Origin: Vulcanimicrobiota bacterium
GTDB lineage: Bacteria; Vulcanimicrobiota; Vulcanimicrobiia; Vulcanimicrobiales; Vulcanimicrobiaceae
DNA: 64,000 nucleotides
NCBI GenBank assembly: GCA_003151115.1
Contig: PLWS01000005.1
Span: 310,001 to 374,000 of the forward strand
Direction: 5' to 3'
Shown here: one piece after another, positions 53,628 to 61,830 of the stretch
Position numbering within the stretch: position 1 is the stretch's first letter
How the letters are laid out: each line of letters starts with the position of its first letter
Notes under the pieces: model-generated
What the model was told of the DNA's origin: nothing
Database searches by the model: none
What the model saw: only the letters and a program-made list of their open reading frames with translations
Made by a program: the position numbers and the translations under genes

Positions 53628-53751
53628 TGCGCTCGTCGCCGACGTGTCATTTTTGAAATGGCGGGCCAATTACTAGTATATAAAGGAAAGAGCCCGATGA
53701 AATCTAGCTTGCGCCGCGGTGCCTGGGCCATCCACAAGCACTTACGCGCAG

Positions 53752-54216
53752 CTACATATGAAAATGGTAGGTGTAGCTGAAATCTTGGTCACGGCCATAG
53801 CCGCTTGGCGTGTCCACGAAGCGGAAAAGCTTCAAGGCGTAACCGGAGGGGCAGTCGGCGTCGCCGTTGTCTCTCCGCCCGACAGCAAGTGTAAATGCGT
53901 TATTGGGATCGACGCAATACCAATCGTCTTCACTCGTGCTGCCCCTCCAATTCGTGCCGTCCGCCGCTTGCGCATACACGTTGAAGCCGACGGCATAGGT
54001 TAAAAAGCTGCCCACGTACGTGCAGGCTCCGCCTTCAATCTTCCACCATCCTTGGGAAGCGACCGCGCCGGCCGCAACCCAAATCGGAAAGGTTGTATCG
54101 TTACAGGCCGTCAGCAGAACGTGCTGGGTTGGGGTTTGCGCGGCCAGTGGTGCTGAGGCGAGCACAGGCAAGGCTAACGCCAGGCATATCGCAGAAACGT
54201 GAGTGATAAGACGCAT
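53752..54216 (-). CDS. DUF1036-like secreted protein
   Basis: A 154-residue exported protein (signal peptide LALALPVLASAPLAAQ). The mature domain starts LTACNDTTFPIWVAAGAVASQGWWKIEGGAC, which fits the DUF1036 pattern of an N-terminal C-N/N-x-T/V then GWW-I--G-C. Other Cys occur at EDDWYCVD and DADCPSG. It sits inside the repeat-flanked segment 52381-54464. Start chosen at the ATG at 54216. Confidence 0.7.
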   Translation of the reverse strand: MRLITHVSAICLALALPVLASAPLAAQTPTQHVLLTACNDTTFPIWVAAGAVASQGWWKIEGGACTYVGSFLTYAVGFNVYAQAADGTNWRGSTSEDDWYCVDPNNAFTLAVGRRDNGDADCPSGYALKLFRFVDTPSGYGRDQDFSYTYHFHM

Positions 54217-54406
54217 CTTGGGACCTTTCGAATGAAGCATGCCGTTCGGGCGGCGTCTCCGGGAATCTTGCGAAGTCCGGCACAACTCCGCGAATGCTGA
54301 TCGTGGGGCGGTGCTTGGTGATGCCATTGCTAGCGCGGTCACGGTTCGCCGGATGCGCTTTTGACAAGCTCGGCGCCACAACGGTGCCACGCACCGATGG
54401 CCATCA

Positions 54407-54464
54407 AGAAAAAAGCCCGTGGTTACGTTTCGAGATTGGTAGCCCCAACGGGATTCGAAACCGC
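54407..54464 (-). repeat. tRNA 3'-end remnant with shared flank, copy 3
   Basis: Minus-strand reading gives GCGGTTTCGAATCCCGT followed by TGGGGCTACCA, so this copy ends with an acceptor-like CCA. The 20-base flank (AGAAAAAAGCCCGTGGTTAC) matches copy 2. The tRNA body is absent. Together copies 2 and 3 bracket a 2-kb segment. Confidence 0.65.
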
Positions 54465-54907
54465 TGGCTGGTTACCATGCATTCACATGGATTGGCATGG
54501 GCTCAATGAGGATCGAGGAATCAGCCCTTTCGGTTACCATGGATTACCATACGTTATAGCCTGTAAGTAGAAGACGAAGTAGAAGGCCCGCCAGACCTGT
54601 GGCGTGATCTTCCCGAACTGTTGACGCGCGACCGAAACGAGCGGTTTGCCCAACGATTACGGCGTTTCGATTTCCGACACGTTTGCGGGCGTCTTCAAGT
54701 TCGATACGCGCGGTCATGCAGCCGGGAACGTCTTCGTCCGTTTTCAACCTCGCTGACAGATCACGTCAGAGCGGTAACATGGGTTCGGAATTACGATAAA
54801 AGTCGCACCCGCGGACCGCCGGCCGGATTACTCATCGATGATCAGGCGCACGTTCCAAGGATCTTCTTCGGATCGTCGCACCGGAACGTTACATTGAAGC
54901 ATCCGGC

Positions 54908-55105
54908 TTAACATACCGGAGAGCGTTCGACCGTCCGCGCCAGCAGGATGTGCGGACACCGTTTCTCCGACGCGGCGATGCCCCACGCGTTCGCGTCACC
55001 GGTCGGAATGGGGTACTCGGTGATGGTGCCCGCTCGTCTGACGAGCGAGGAGTAAATACCGCCTGAGCCGGGCAGCGGCTTGTGTATCGCGTGAACGCCT
55101 CGGCT
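54908..55105 (-). pseudogene. Remnant of a tectonin/Vgb dual-propeller gene
   Basis: A minus-strand frame contains GSGGIYSS, then GTITEYPIPTGDANAWGIAA before it runs into unrelated sequence and a stop at 54908. This is the joint between the two propellers of genes such as 38005 and 48557 (GGIYSTPV, GTITEYAI). Only about one blade is left. Confidence 0.65.
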
Positions 55106-55304
55106 AGCGAGGTATCCTCATTTAAGTATCGGCCGTATGGTCAACCTCGCTACGGGATAGTGGATAGGGCGCCCGAAAACGACGCCCCCCGCCCGAAGAG
55201 TCCGGTGTAGTGCCGACTTTTTTTCTGTTGTCGTGAGGGGCAAGCGAGCGGCTGCGCCGCAGAAATTCTTTTCGACTTCACAAAAGCGGCGTAACATTTA
55301 CCGG

Positions 55305-55709
55305 ATGAAGACAAGAATAGCGAACGAACCATATGCGGCCGACGTACAACAGCTCGCACGCCGCAATTCCGACTTCCGGCGCGTGCTGAATACAACCGAA
55401 CGTTCCCAACTCGTTCTCATGTGCGTGCCGGCCGGCGGCGAGATCGGAGAGGAAATCCATGCGGGGACCGATCAAATCCTGGCCTTTGTCGAGGGCAGCG
55501 GAGAAGCAATATTTGTGAATGGGCGACGGCCGGTTGCCGCTGGTGATGTCGTCGTCGTACCCGCGGGTACGCAGCACAATTTTGTGGCGGACACCGGCGG
55601 AGCGCTTAAACTGTTTACGGTATACACACCACCGCATCATCGCCCGGGAACCGTTCACGCAACCAAAGCCGACGCAGACGCGGACACATCCGATTCGTTT
55701 GCGCTTTGA
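55305..55709 (+). CDS. Cupin domain protein
   Basis: A 134-residue single-domain cupin. Motif 1 region is GGEIGEEIHAGTDQILAFVEGSGEAIF (a single His, with Glu residues before it); motif 2 is DVVVVPAGTQHNFV with its His. Family members bind a metal and may be enzymes or sensors. The ATG at 55305 begins the conserved region; a longer frame upstream lacks support. Confidence 0.8.
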   Translation: MKTRIANEPYAADVQQLARRNSDFRRVLNTTERSQLVLMCVPAGGEIGEEIHAGTDQILAFVEGSGEAIFVNGRRPVAAGDVVVVPAGTQHNFVADTGGALKLFTVYTPPHHRPGTVHATKADADADTSDSFAL

Positions 55710-55734
55710 CGATTAGAGTCTGCGCGCAGGGCCG

Positions 55735-56007
55735 CTAAACTGGTGGCTTCGAGGCAATCACCGCGTTATAGACTGCGGCCACGATCGCACCCGCGATTGC
55801 GCTTACGATGACTGCCCATCCGCCCACGAAAAACGCGATGCCGACTCCCATCCTATAATAACCGGCACCGCCCATCATGCCGTAGCCGTGCATGCCGAAC
55901 ATCGAAAACCCCATCGGCGCGCAAAAAAGAATCGCGGCGGCCAGAGCGGCAACGCCGAAGGCGGCGGCGAGTCCGAGCGGATTGAGTTGAGCATATCGAG
56001 TTCCCAT
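55735..56007 (-). CDS. Small membrane protein, Gly/Met-rich
   Basis: A 90-residue protein with two hydrophobic segments (LGLAAAFGVAALAAAILFC; GIAFFVGGWAVIVSAIAGAIVAAVYN) separated by a Gly/Met/Tyr-rich loop (FGMHGYGMMGGAGYYRMG). Such loops may bind metals, but no family was recognised. Confidence 0.55.
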   Translation of the reverse strand: MGTRYAQLNPLGLAAAFGVAALAAAILFCAPMGFSMFGMHGYGMMGGAGYYRMGVGIAFFVGGWAVIVSAIAGAIVAAVYNAVIASKPPV

Positions 56008-56136
56008 TGTCTTGCGTCCTTAGCGGTCTGGGTGTGCAACCTTGCACCCGCAGGCTGAGACGGCCTACAAACGTATGTTCGAGCAGTGGCCTAGCCTAGT
56101 GGCTTTGCTCGAAAAGTGGTATGCTAAGCTTAATTC

Positions 56137-56152
56137 GAGCGAACGTTCGATA
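56137..56152. promoter_or_regulatory. Palindrome upstream of the TetR gene, candidate operator
   Basis: CGAACGTTCG (56140-56149) is a perfect palindrome lying 28 bases before the TetR start codon at 56178. Its position in the leader of the regulator gene and of the aromatic operon fits an autoregulatory TetR site, by inference. Confidence 0.45.
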
Positions 56153-56177
56153 GAACAGGACGAGCCGAGAACGAGGC

Positions 56178-56750
56178 ATGCAACAGCCCGCATACGACCG
56201 CCGCTTCGAGGATGCGCTGGACAGCGCGGAAGCGCTCTTTGCCGAAAAAGGGTTTCACGCTGCGAGCATGCGCGACATCGCCGGCGCTGCCGGGGTGAGC
56301 GTCGCGGGCCTGTACTACTATCTTCCGAGTAAACAAACGGCGCTCTACATCGTTTGCAATCGGACCTTCGACGATCTGGACGCGGCCACGCGGGAGTCGA
56401 AATCGATTAAGGAACCCAAACGCGCGCTCTACACTTTCGTACGCGGGCATCTGCGCTATATGGTTGACAACCACAGCGCATATCGCGTGCTGCTGCGAGA
56501 CATGGAAGCGGCGGAAGGCGAGTTTCGCGAGAAGCTTCGCGCGCGCAGACGGCGCTATTTTTCGACGGCGTCCGGCTTGGTGAGTCGCGTGCAGCCCAAG
56601 TCAGGCGCTGTTTCGGCGCGGATCGCCGCCGGCGCGCTCTTCGGAATGCTGAATTGGGCGCCGATGTGGTACCAAAGCAAATTGGACGGCGAGGTCGACG
56701 ATCTGGCCGGCAAGATGGTGGCGCTCTTCCTGAGCGGTGTCGCATCGTGA
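56178..56750 (+). CDS. TetR family regulator of the benzoyl-CoA operon
   Basis: A 190-residue regulator with the TetR helix-turn-helix (residues about 15-60: MRDIAGAAGVSVAGLYYYLPSKQTALY). The GTG of the following hydratase gene overlaps its stop codon (GTGA), so it is encoded in the operon it is likely to control. The effector may be an aromatic acyl-CoA, by analogy with other aromatic operons; no direct evidence. Confidence 0.88.
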   Translation: MQQPAYDRRFEDALDSAEALFAEKGFHAASMRDIAGAAGVSVAGLYYYLPSKQTALYIVCNRTFDDLDAATRESKSIKEPKRALYTFVRGHLRYMVDNHSAYRVLLRDMEAAEGEFREKLRARRRRYFSTASGLVSRVQPKSGAVSARIAAGALFGMLNWAPMWYQSKLDGEVDDLAGKMVALFLSGVAS

Positions 56751-57511
56751 CCGGCGAGCGCATTGAGTGCGGCACCGAAGGCGCATTGGGTCATATTCGG
56801 CTTCATGCCGGCCCGCTGAACATCCTGAACACGGACGATCTGCGTGCGCTACACGACGCGGTGCGCACTCTTGACAGCTGCGCCGTTATTTTGCTCGAGG
56901 CGGAGGGCGAGCGTGCCTTCTGCGCGGGGGTTGAAATTGCAGATCACGTGCCGGACCGCGCGGACGCAATGCTCGATGCGTTCAACGGTGTGGTATTGGC
57001 GTTCCGTGAAGCTTCGCCGGCGATCGTTTGCGCGGTGGGCGCCCCGGCGCTGGGCGGCGGATTTGAAATCGTGCTACTCTCGGATCTAGCCATCTGCTCG
57101 ACGCGCGCTCACTTCGCGCTTCCCGAAGTGCAGCTGGCGGCGCTCCCGCCGATTGCATGTGCGGCGTTGCCGCGAATTGCCGGCGAGCGGCGTGCCTTCG
57201 ATGCGATCCTCACCGGAAAGCGCATCGATGCGGAAACGGCCCTCGCATGGGGTTTGGTTTCGGAAATAACGGCACCCGAAACGCTTCGGGTTCGCGCACG
57301 AGCGATTTGCGAACAATTGCTTTCGTATTCGCGCGGGGCACTGGTGGCGTGCAAGCGCGCTCTGCGCAGCCGCAGTCTTGCGGATTCCATGCATATCTAT
57401 CGTGACGAACTGTTGCCGACGGATGATGCGGCCGAAGGCATAAAAGCATTTCTCGAAAAGCGTCCGCCGGTTTGGACGCATACCGATAACCCTGTGGAGG
57501 TTTCCTCATGA
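56747..57511 (+). CDS. dch: Enoyl-CoA hydratase family: probable cyclohexa-1,5-dienecarbonyl-CoA hydratase
   Basis: A 254-residue crotonase-fold protein: FCAGVEIADH, then GAPALGGGFEIVLLSDLAIC with the oxyanion-hole glycines. In ring-reduction pathways this enzyme adds water to the diene made by benzoyl-CoA reductase. The assignment rests mainly on position just before the OAH- and Had-like genes and the four reductase subunit genes. Alone it could be any enoyl-CoA hydratase. Its GTG start overlaps the TetR stop; its end overlaps the next ATG by four bases. Confidence 0.78.
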   Translation: MTGERIECGTEGALGHIRLHAGPLNILNTDDLRALHDAVRTLDSCAVILLEAEGERAFCAGVEIADHVPDRADAMLDAFNGVVLAFREASPAIVCAVGAPALGGGFEIVLLSDLAICSTRAHFALPEVQLAALPPIACAALPRIAGERRAFDAILTGKRIDAETALAWGLVSEITAPETLRVRARAICEQLLSYSRGALVACKRALRSRSLADSMHIYRDELLPTDDAAEGIKAFLEKRPPVWTHTDNPVEVSS

Positions 57512-58344
57512 GCGTTGCGGCGCAAGCCCCCCGCCAAACCGAATCCGACATCCTTTATAAGGTAGAGGACCGAGTCGCCACCGTCACGTTCAATAGGCCG
57601 GAGGCTTATAACGCTTACACGACCGAGACACTGGTTCGTTTGCATGAAGCGCTGCGGCGAGCGATGTGGGATGACGAGGTCGGCGTGGTGGTCCTTACCG
57701 GTGCGGGACGCGCGGCCTTTTGTACCGGCGGCGACGTCAAGGAATACGCGGAGCGCTACATCGAGCATCCCGAGCAGTTCAGGAAGTACATGGTGCTTTT
57801 TCAAGACTGCTTGGACGCCATTCGCGCTATGGGCAAACCGACAATCGCCAGACTCAACGGCATGGCGGTCGGCGGCGGAAACGAGATGAACATGGCGTGC
57901 GATCTGGCGGTTGCCGCGGATCATGCGACGATTCGGCAAGTCGGTACGCGGGTGGGTAGCGTTGCGGCGGGCGGCGGAACGCAGTGGCTGCCGATTATGG
58001 TCGGCGACCGCCGCGCGCGCGAGATGCTCTTTTTGTGTGAGCCCATCACCGCGGCGCAGGCACTCGATTGGGGACTCGTCAACCGCGTCGCGCCGTTCGA
58101 AGCTTTGGATTCCGTCGTGCGCGATCTATGCGACAAGCTGCTCGAGAAGTTTCCCGAGTGCCTCAGCTACACGCAGTGCCAAGTCAACTACTGGAAGGAC
58201 CAGGCGTGGTACGCAACGATCGGTCACGCTCGCGAGTGGCTTGCGCTCCACTTCGCACATGAGGAAACCGCCGAAGGCATGCGCGCCTTCGTTGAAAAGC
58301 GCGCGCCGGACTATGCGGCGATCCGGAGCCGGCGGCGCTCGTGA
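57508..58344 (+). CDS. oah: 6-oxocyclohex-1-ene-1-carbonyl-CoA hydrolase-like protein
   Basis: A 278-residue crotonase-fold protein. The segment FCTGGDVKEYAERYIEHPEQFRKYM followed by GMAVGGGNEMNMACDLA resembles the OAH/BamA ring-opening hydrolase as I recall it, and the residues after it (RQVGTRVGSVAAGGG) also resemble BadI, the 2-ketocyclohexanecarboxyl-CoA hydrolase. The protein lacks a segment of roughly 50-80 residues that I remember in canonical OAH (about 370 residues). It may be a shorter OAH or a BadI-like ring-cleaving enzyme. Translation overlaps both neighbours (ATGA and GTGA). Confidence 0.75.
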   Translation: MSVAAQAPRQTESDILYKVEDRVATVTFNRPEAYNAYTTETLVRLHEALRRAMWDDEVGVVVLTGAGRAAFCTGGDVKEYAERYIEHPEQFRKYMVLFQDCLDAIRAMGKPTIARLNGMAVGGGNEMNMACDLAVAADHATIRQVGTRVGSVAAGGGTQWLPIMVGDRRAREMLFLCEPITAAQALDWGLVNRVAPFEALDSVVRDLCDKLLEKFPECLSYTQCQVNYWKDQAWYATIGHAREWLALHFAHEETAEGMRAFVEKRAPDYAAIRSRRRS

Positions 58345-59366
58345 AAGCCGCGCTGTTCTACGGACCGCACCGGCCGCTCGAGCTGGAAGAGCGTCCGATT
58401 CCGAGAGCCGGACCAGGCGAGATTGTGATCAAAGTTGCTGCCTGTGGCTTATGCCACACCGATCTTCACTATATCGATCACGACGTTCCAACATTTGCAA
58501 AGCCGCCGCTCGTGCTCGGGCATGAGGCGTCGGGCATCGTTTCGGAAGTCGGTGCCGGCGTAGAGGAATGGCACGCCGGAGACCGCGTGCTCATTCCAGC
58601 CGTGCTCTCTTGCGGCAGATGCGAAGCGTGCCGCCGCGGACGGGAGAACATCTGCGAACGCGGTGTGATGCTCGGCAACCATGTGGACGGCGCCTATGCC
58701 GAATACTTGCGCGTACCGGCCAAAGACGCACTCACGCTGCCGATGGATCTGCCGCTCGAGGAAGCGTGCCTGATCGCCGATGCCGTGTCGACACCGTACC
58801 ATGCGGTTGTCAATCGCGGCGAAGTTCGGCCCGGCGAGCGCGTTGCCGTCTTCGGCTGCGGCGGTGTCGGCATCAATGTCGTGCAGATCGCGTCGGCCAT
58901 TGGAGCCGACGTGTGGGCGGTCGATCTCAAGCCCGAACGGCTTGCCTTCGCGCAAGAATTCGGCGCCGCGCATGTTGTGGACGCCGGCAGCGCGCCCGAA
59001 CCCGGGAAAGCCATACGGCGTGAAACCGGCGGTGTCGACGTCGCATTCGAAGCGATCGGCAGCCCAGCCACCATTCGGCAGGCACTCGAGTCGCTGCGCC
59101 GCGGCGGACGCTTGATCATCGTCGGCTTCAGTATGGAATCTGTCGAATTGCCCGCGGGCAAGATCATGTTCCAAGAGCTCGAGATTCGCGGATCGCTCGG
59201 CTGCAGGCCGGTCGACTATCCGCGCATTATCGAGTTGGCGCGCACCGGAAAGATCCGGGTCGCACAGCTCGTCACAAACCGCGTATCGCTTGCGCAGATC
59301 AATAGCGGTTTCGACGCGCTACGCGAAGGTCGCGGTTTGCGTACCATCGTCGTTCCGTCCGCTTAG
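58341..59366 (+). CDS. had: 6-hydroxycyclohex-1-ene-1-carbonyl-CoA dehydrogenase-like zinc alcohol dehydrogenase
   Basis: A 341-residue medium-chain dehydrogenase. Catalytic zinc ligands: the Cys in ACGLCHTD and the GHE motif (residues 60-62); structural zinc Cys91, 94, 97 and 105 (CGRCEACRRGRENIC); nucleotide fold VFGCGGVGINVVQ. In the benzoyl-CoA pathway Had oxidises the hydroxy product of Dch. The role is inferred from place: between oah and the reductase subunit genes. GTG start overlapping the oah stop. Confidence 0.82.
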   Translation: MKAALFYGPHRPLELEERPIPRAGPGEIVIKVAACGLCHTDLHYIDHDVPTFAKPPLVLGHEASGIVSEVGAGVEEWHAGDRVLIPAVLSCGRCEACRRGRENICERGVMLGNHVDGAYAEYLRVPAKDALTLPMDLPLEEACLIADAVSTPYHAVVNRGEVRPGERVAVFGCGGVGINVVQIASAIGADVWAVDLKPERLAFAQEFGAAHVVDAGSAPEPGKAIRRETGGVDVAFEAIGSPATIRQALESLRRGGRLIIVGFSMESVELPAGKIMFQELEIRGSLGCRPVDYPRIIELARTGKIRVAQLVTNRVSLAQINSGFDALREGRGLRTIVVPSA

Positions 59367-59368
59367 AA

Positions 59369-60556
59369 ATGCACCACGTGGATACGCTCATCGGGAACGA
59401 GAGTCTGGAAGAAATCGTCGAGAGTTGCGTTCAAACGATCGAAACGCCGGGCTTTGCCGACGCGCAGGCATGGAAGGCAGAAGCCCCCGGCCGCGCGATC
59501 GCCGGCTGCTTCCCGGTCTATTCACCGGTCGAAGTATTTGACGCAGCGGGGATGCTCGCCGTCGGTTTGGCCGGCGGCGGCAATCGCATGGAAATCGCGC
59601 ATGCGGACTCGCGCTTTCAGTCTTTCGTCTGCTCGATCGTCAAGAGCACCCTCGAGCAAGGTATGACCGGAATGCTCGCAGAGTTCGATGCGCTCGTTTT
59701 TCATTCTATCTGCGATCCGGCGCGTAATTTGGCCAGCGTGTATCAACGCAACTTCCCCGACAAGAGAGTCGAGTACATCCACTTTCCGCAGAACCTCGGT
59801 GTTCCGGAGGCGATCGTCTTCTTGACCGGCGAGTATGCTCGGGTCGCGACCTCGATGTCCGAGCTGACCGGAAAGTATCCCAGTGCCGATGCTCTGCGCG
59901 GGAGCATTGCAGTTTACAACGAGGTGCGCGCGTTGATTCGGCGTTTATATGCAATACGCAGCGAGGCGCCGCACCGGTTGAGCGCGCGCGAACTCTATCC
60001 CCTGGTGCGCTACGGCAACCTCGTGGCACCGGAAATTCACATCGACGTGCTGACGCGCGCGCTGGCAGGCGTCCTGCAGCGCGAAGGCCGCCCACGCGAT
60101 CGCGTGCGCGCGATCCTGGCGGGATCGTTTTGCGAGCAGCCGCCACTCGACTTGATCGCGGCGATTGAAGATGCCGGTTGCTATTTGGTCGACGATGATT
60201 TCCTCATCGGTCGCCGCTTCTTTTACGCCGATGTGGATGCTTCAGCGGAAGATCCCTATCGCGCGCTGGCGCAGGCCTACGTTGACGGCAGCGTCCCGGT
60301 AGCGGTAAAGCACGATCTGCGCATTTCCAAGTCGGAGGCGCTCGTTGCACGCGCCCGAGCCCACAAAGCGGACGCCGTGATCGTGCTGTGCGCCAAATTT
60401 TGCGAACCGGCGCTCTTCGAATACCCGCTCTATCGGCGCGCACTCCAAGCTGCCGAGATTCCGCACATCTTCCTGGAGTTCGAAGAGAAGATGTGGATGT
60501 TCGAGCGGACCAAAACCGAGATCGAGACCTTCGTTGAGTCGCTGCTGTTTGCGTAG
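59369..60556 (+). CDS. bzdN: Benzoyl-CoA reductase subunit, BzdN/BcrC-like
   Basis: A 395-residue protein of the HgdB/BcrB/BcrC dehydratase superfamily that carries the substrate-reducing part of the enzyme. Conserved-looking Cys that could bind [4Fe-4S] clusters: AGCFPVYSPVEV (Cys47), HSICDPARN, GSFCEQPP and CAKFCEPALFEYP. Its size fits the smaller of the two such subunits (BcrC/BadD/BzdN). It starts 2 bases after had. Which of bzdN and bcrC it resembles more must be settled by phylogeny. Confidence 0.85.
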   Translation: MHHVDTLIGNESLEEIVESCVQTIETPGFADAQAWKAEAPGRAIAGCFPVYSPVEVFDAAGMLAVGLAGGGNRMEIAHADSRFQSFVCSIVKSTLEQGMTGMLAEFDALVFHSICDPARNLASVYQRNFPDKRVEYIHFPQNLGVPEAIVFLTGEYARVATSMSELTGKYPSADALRGSIAVYNEVRALIRRLYAIRSEAPHRLSARELYPLVRYGNLVAPEIHIDVLTRALAGVLQREGRPRDRVRAILAGSFCEQPPLDLIAAIEDAGCYLVDDDFLIGRRFFYADVDASAEDPYRALAQAYVDGSVPVAVKHDLRISKSEALVARARAHKADAVIVLCAKFCEPALFEYPLYRRALQAAEIPHIFLEFEEKMWMFERTKTEIETFVESLLFA

Positions 60557-60558
60557 GA

Positions 60559-61830
60559 ATGCCGATGACTGAACTTCAGTATCAGGGACATCTGCATCAG
60601 CTGCAAAAACAGCTGATGGCCAACTATTACGCCGCGCTTACGGCGTCGGCCGAAGGCAGCGGCGAGCCGGCTGCCTATCTGCTCATCGGTGGAAATCCGG
60701 TCGAGTTGCTGCGCGCGTTCGATATCCTGCCGGTTTTTCCCGAAGTGAACGCCTTGCAGCTCGCGGTAAAGAAGCAATCGCTCCCGCATATCCAGGCCGC
60801 CGAATTCATGGGATATTCGTCGGACAACTGCGCATATGTCAAAGCCGATATCGGCCAGTATTTCGCCGGCCGCAAGACGCCCTTTGCAACCATTCCCGAA
60901 CCGTCGCTGCTGCTTTGCAACTACGTTGGATGCAACGTCTATCTCGATTGGTTCGGACACTTATCCGAATACAGTGGTTGCCCTGCGTTTCAGTTGGACA
61001 TTCCGTTCATCCGCTCGAAATCCGGCTTTCCATCCAAAGATGACGTCGACTACGTGATGCGTCAACTCCAGCGTTTAATCGAACGCTGCGAAGAGATCAC
61101 CGGCAGGCAGCTCGACGAAGATCGCCTTCGGGAGTGCGTGCGTCTTTCGTCGCTGACCGGCGAGCTGTGGTCGAAGATCAAACATCTCACCAAGCACACT
61201 CCGGCTCCTTACGACGCGTATTTCGATTCGGTAACGATGATGGCTCCGCTGTACTGTTTGCGCGGCACGCCCGAAGGGCTCGTGTTTTTCGAAACGGCCT
61301 ACGCCGAGATGGCCGAGCGGGTAGCCGCGAATCGAGGACCGCTCGAAACTGAGCGTTTCCGCTACGTGATCGAGGGGCCGCCGCCGTGGCCGCACCTGCG
61401 CACGTTCCGCGACATGTTTTCGCGCTGGAATGCGGTTGCGGTGGCGTCGACGTACTCGACCGTCGGTGGCCTTTGGGAGTTCGGATTCCGGCACGATCCC
61501 GATCATCCGCTGGAGTCAATCGCGTGCCATCTGCTCGAATGGAATCTTACCAATAGGAATTTCCTGCAGCGCTACGAGCAGATAGAACGCTATTTGGACG
61601 AGTGGCACGCCAGCGCACTCATCATCCATTCGGTCAAGAGCTGCCGTCTTTTCTCCGCCGGGCAAGGCGATATGCGTGAGTATTTCACCAAGCTCGGCGT
61701 GCCGACGTTATTGATCGAATCCGATCTCGAAGATCCGCGCTACTTCTCCGAGGCGCAAATGCGTACGCGCATTGACGCCTTCTTCGAATCCCTCGGCCAC
61801 CGAGCGCTCGTGCAAGAGGCGAGCGCATGA
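60559..61830 (+). CDS. bzdO: Benzoyl-CoA reductase subunit, BzdO/BcrB-like
   Basis: A 423-residue protein of the same superfamily, the larger partner of the catalytic half. Features: YLLIGGNPVELLRAFDILPVFPEVNALQ near the N-terminus, LLCNYVGCNVYLDWFG in the middle and HSVKSCRLFSAGQGDMREYF near the C-terminus, each with Cys that may ligate clusters. It follows bzdN by 2 bases and overlaps the next ATG by four (ATGA). Confidence 0.85.
   Translation: MPMTELQYQGHLHQLQKQLMANYYAALTASAEGSGEPAAYLLIGGNPVELLRAFDILPVFPEVNALQLAVKKQSLPHIQAAEFMGYSSDNCAYVKADIGQYFAGRKTPFATIPEPSLLLCNYVGCNVYLDWFGHLSEYSGCPAFQLDIPFIRSKSGFPSKDDVDYVMRQLQRLIERCEEITGRQLDEDRLRECVRLSSLTGELWSKIKHLTKHTPAPYDAYFDSVTMMAPLYCLRGTPEGLVFFETAYAEMAERVAANRGPLETERFRYVIEGPPPWPHLRTFRDMFSRWNAVAVASTYSTVGGLWEFGFRHDPDHPLESIACHLLEWNLTNRNFLQRYEQIERYLDEWHASALIIHSVKSCRLFSAGQGDMREYFTKLGVPTLLIESDLEDPRYFSEAQMRTRIDAFFESLGHRALVQEASA

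Larger units (their letters stand above)
54217..55304. other. Gene-poor region with att-like repeat and decayed propeller gene
   Basis: 1.1 kb without a credible intact gene. It holds the third tRNA-remnant repeat (54407-54464), several near-copies of GGTTACCATG (about 54470-54551) that could be recombinase arm-type sites, and a minus-strand propeller remnant at 54908-55105. A plus-strand frame at 54621-54911 has no recognisable features. Confidence 0.6.

Noticed and set aside
54621-54911. Plus-strand 96-residue frame in the gene-poor region
   Set aside because: No recognisable feature, start without good ribosome site, and lies amid decayed sequence.
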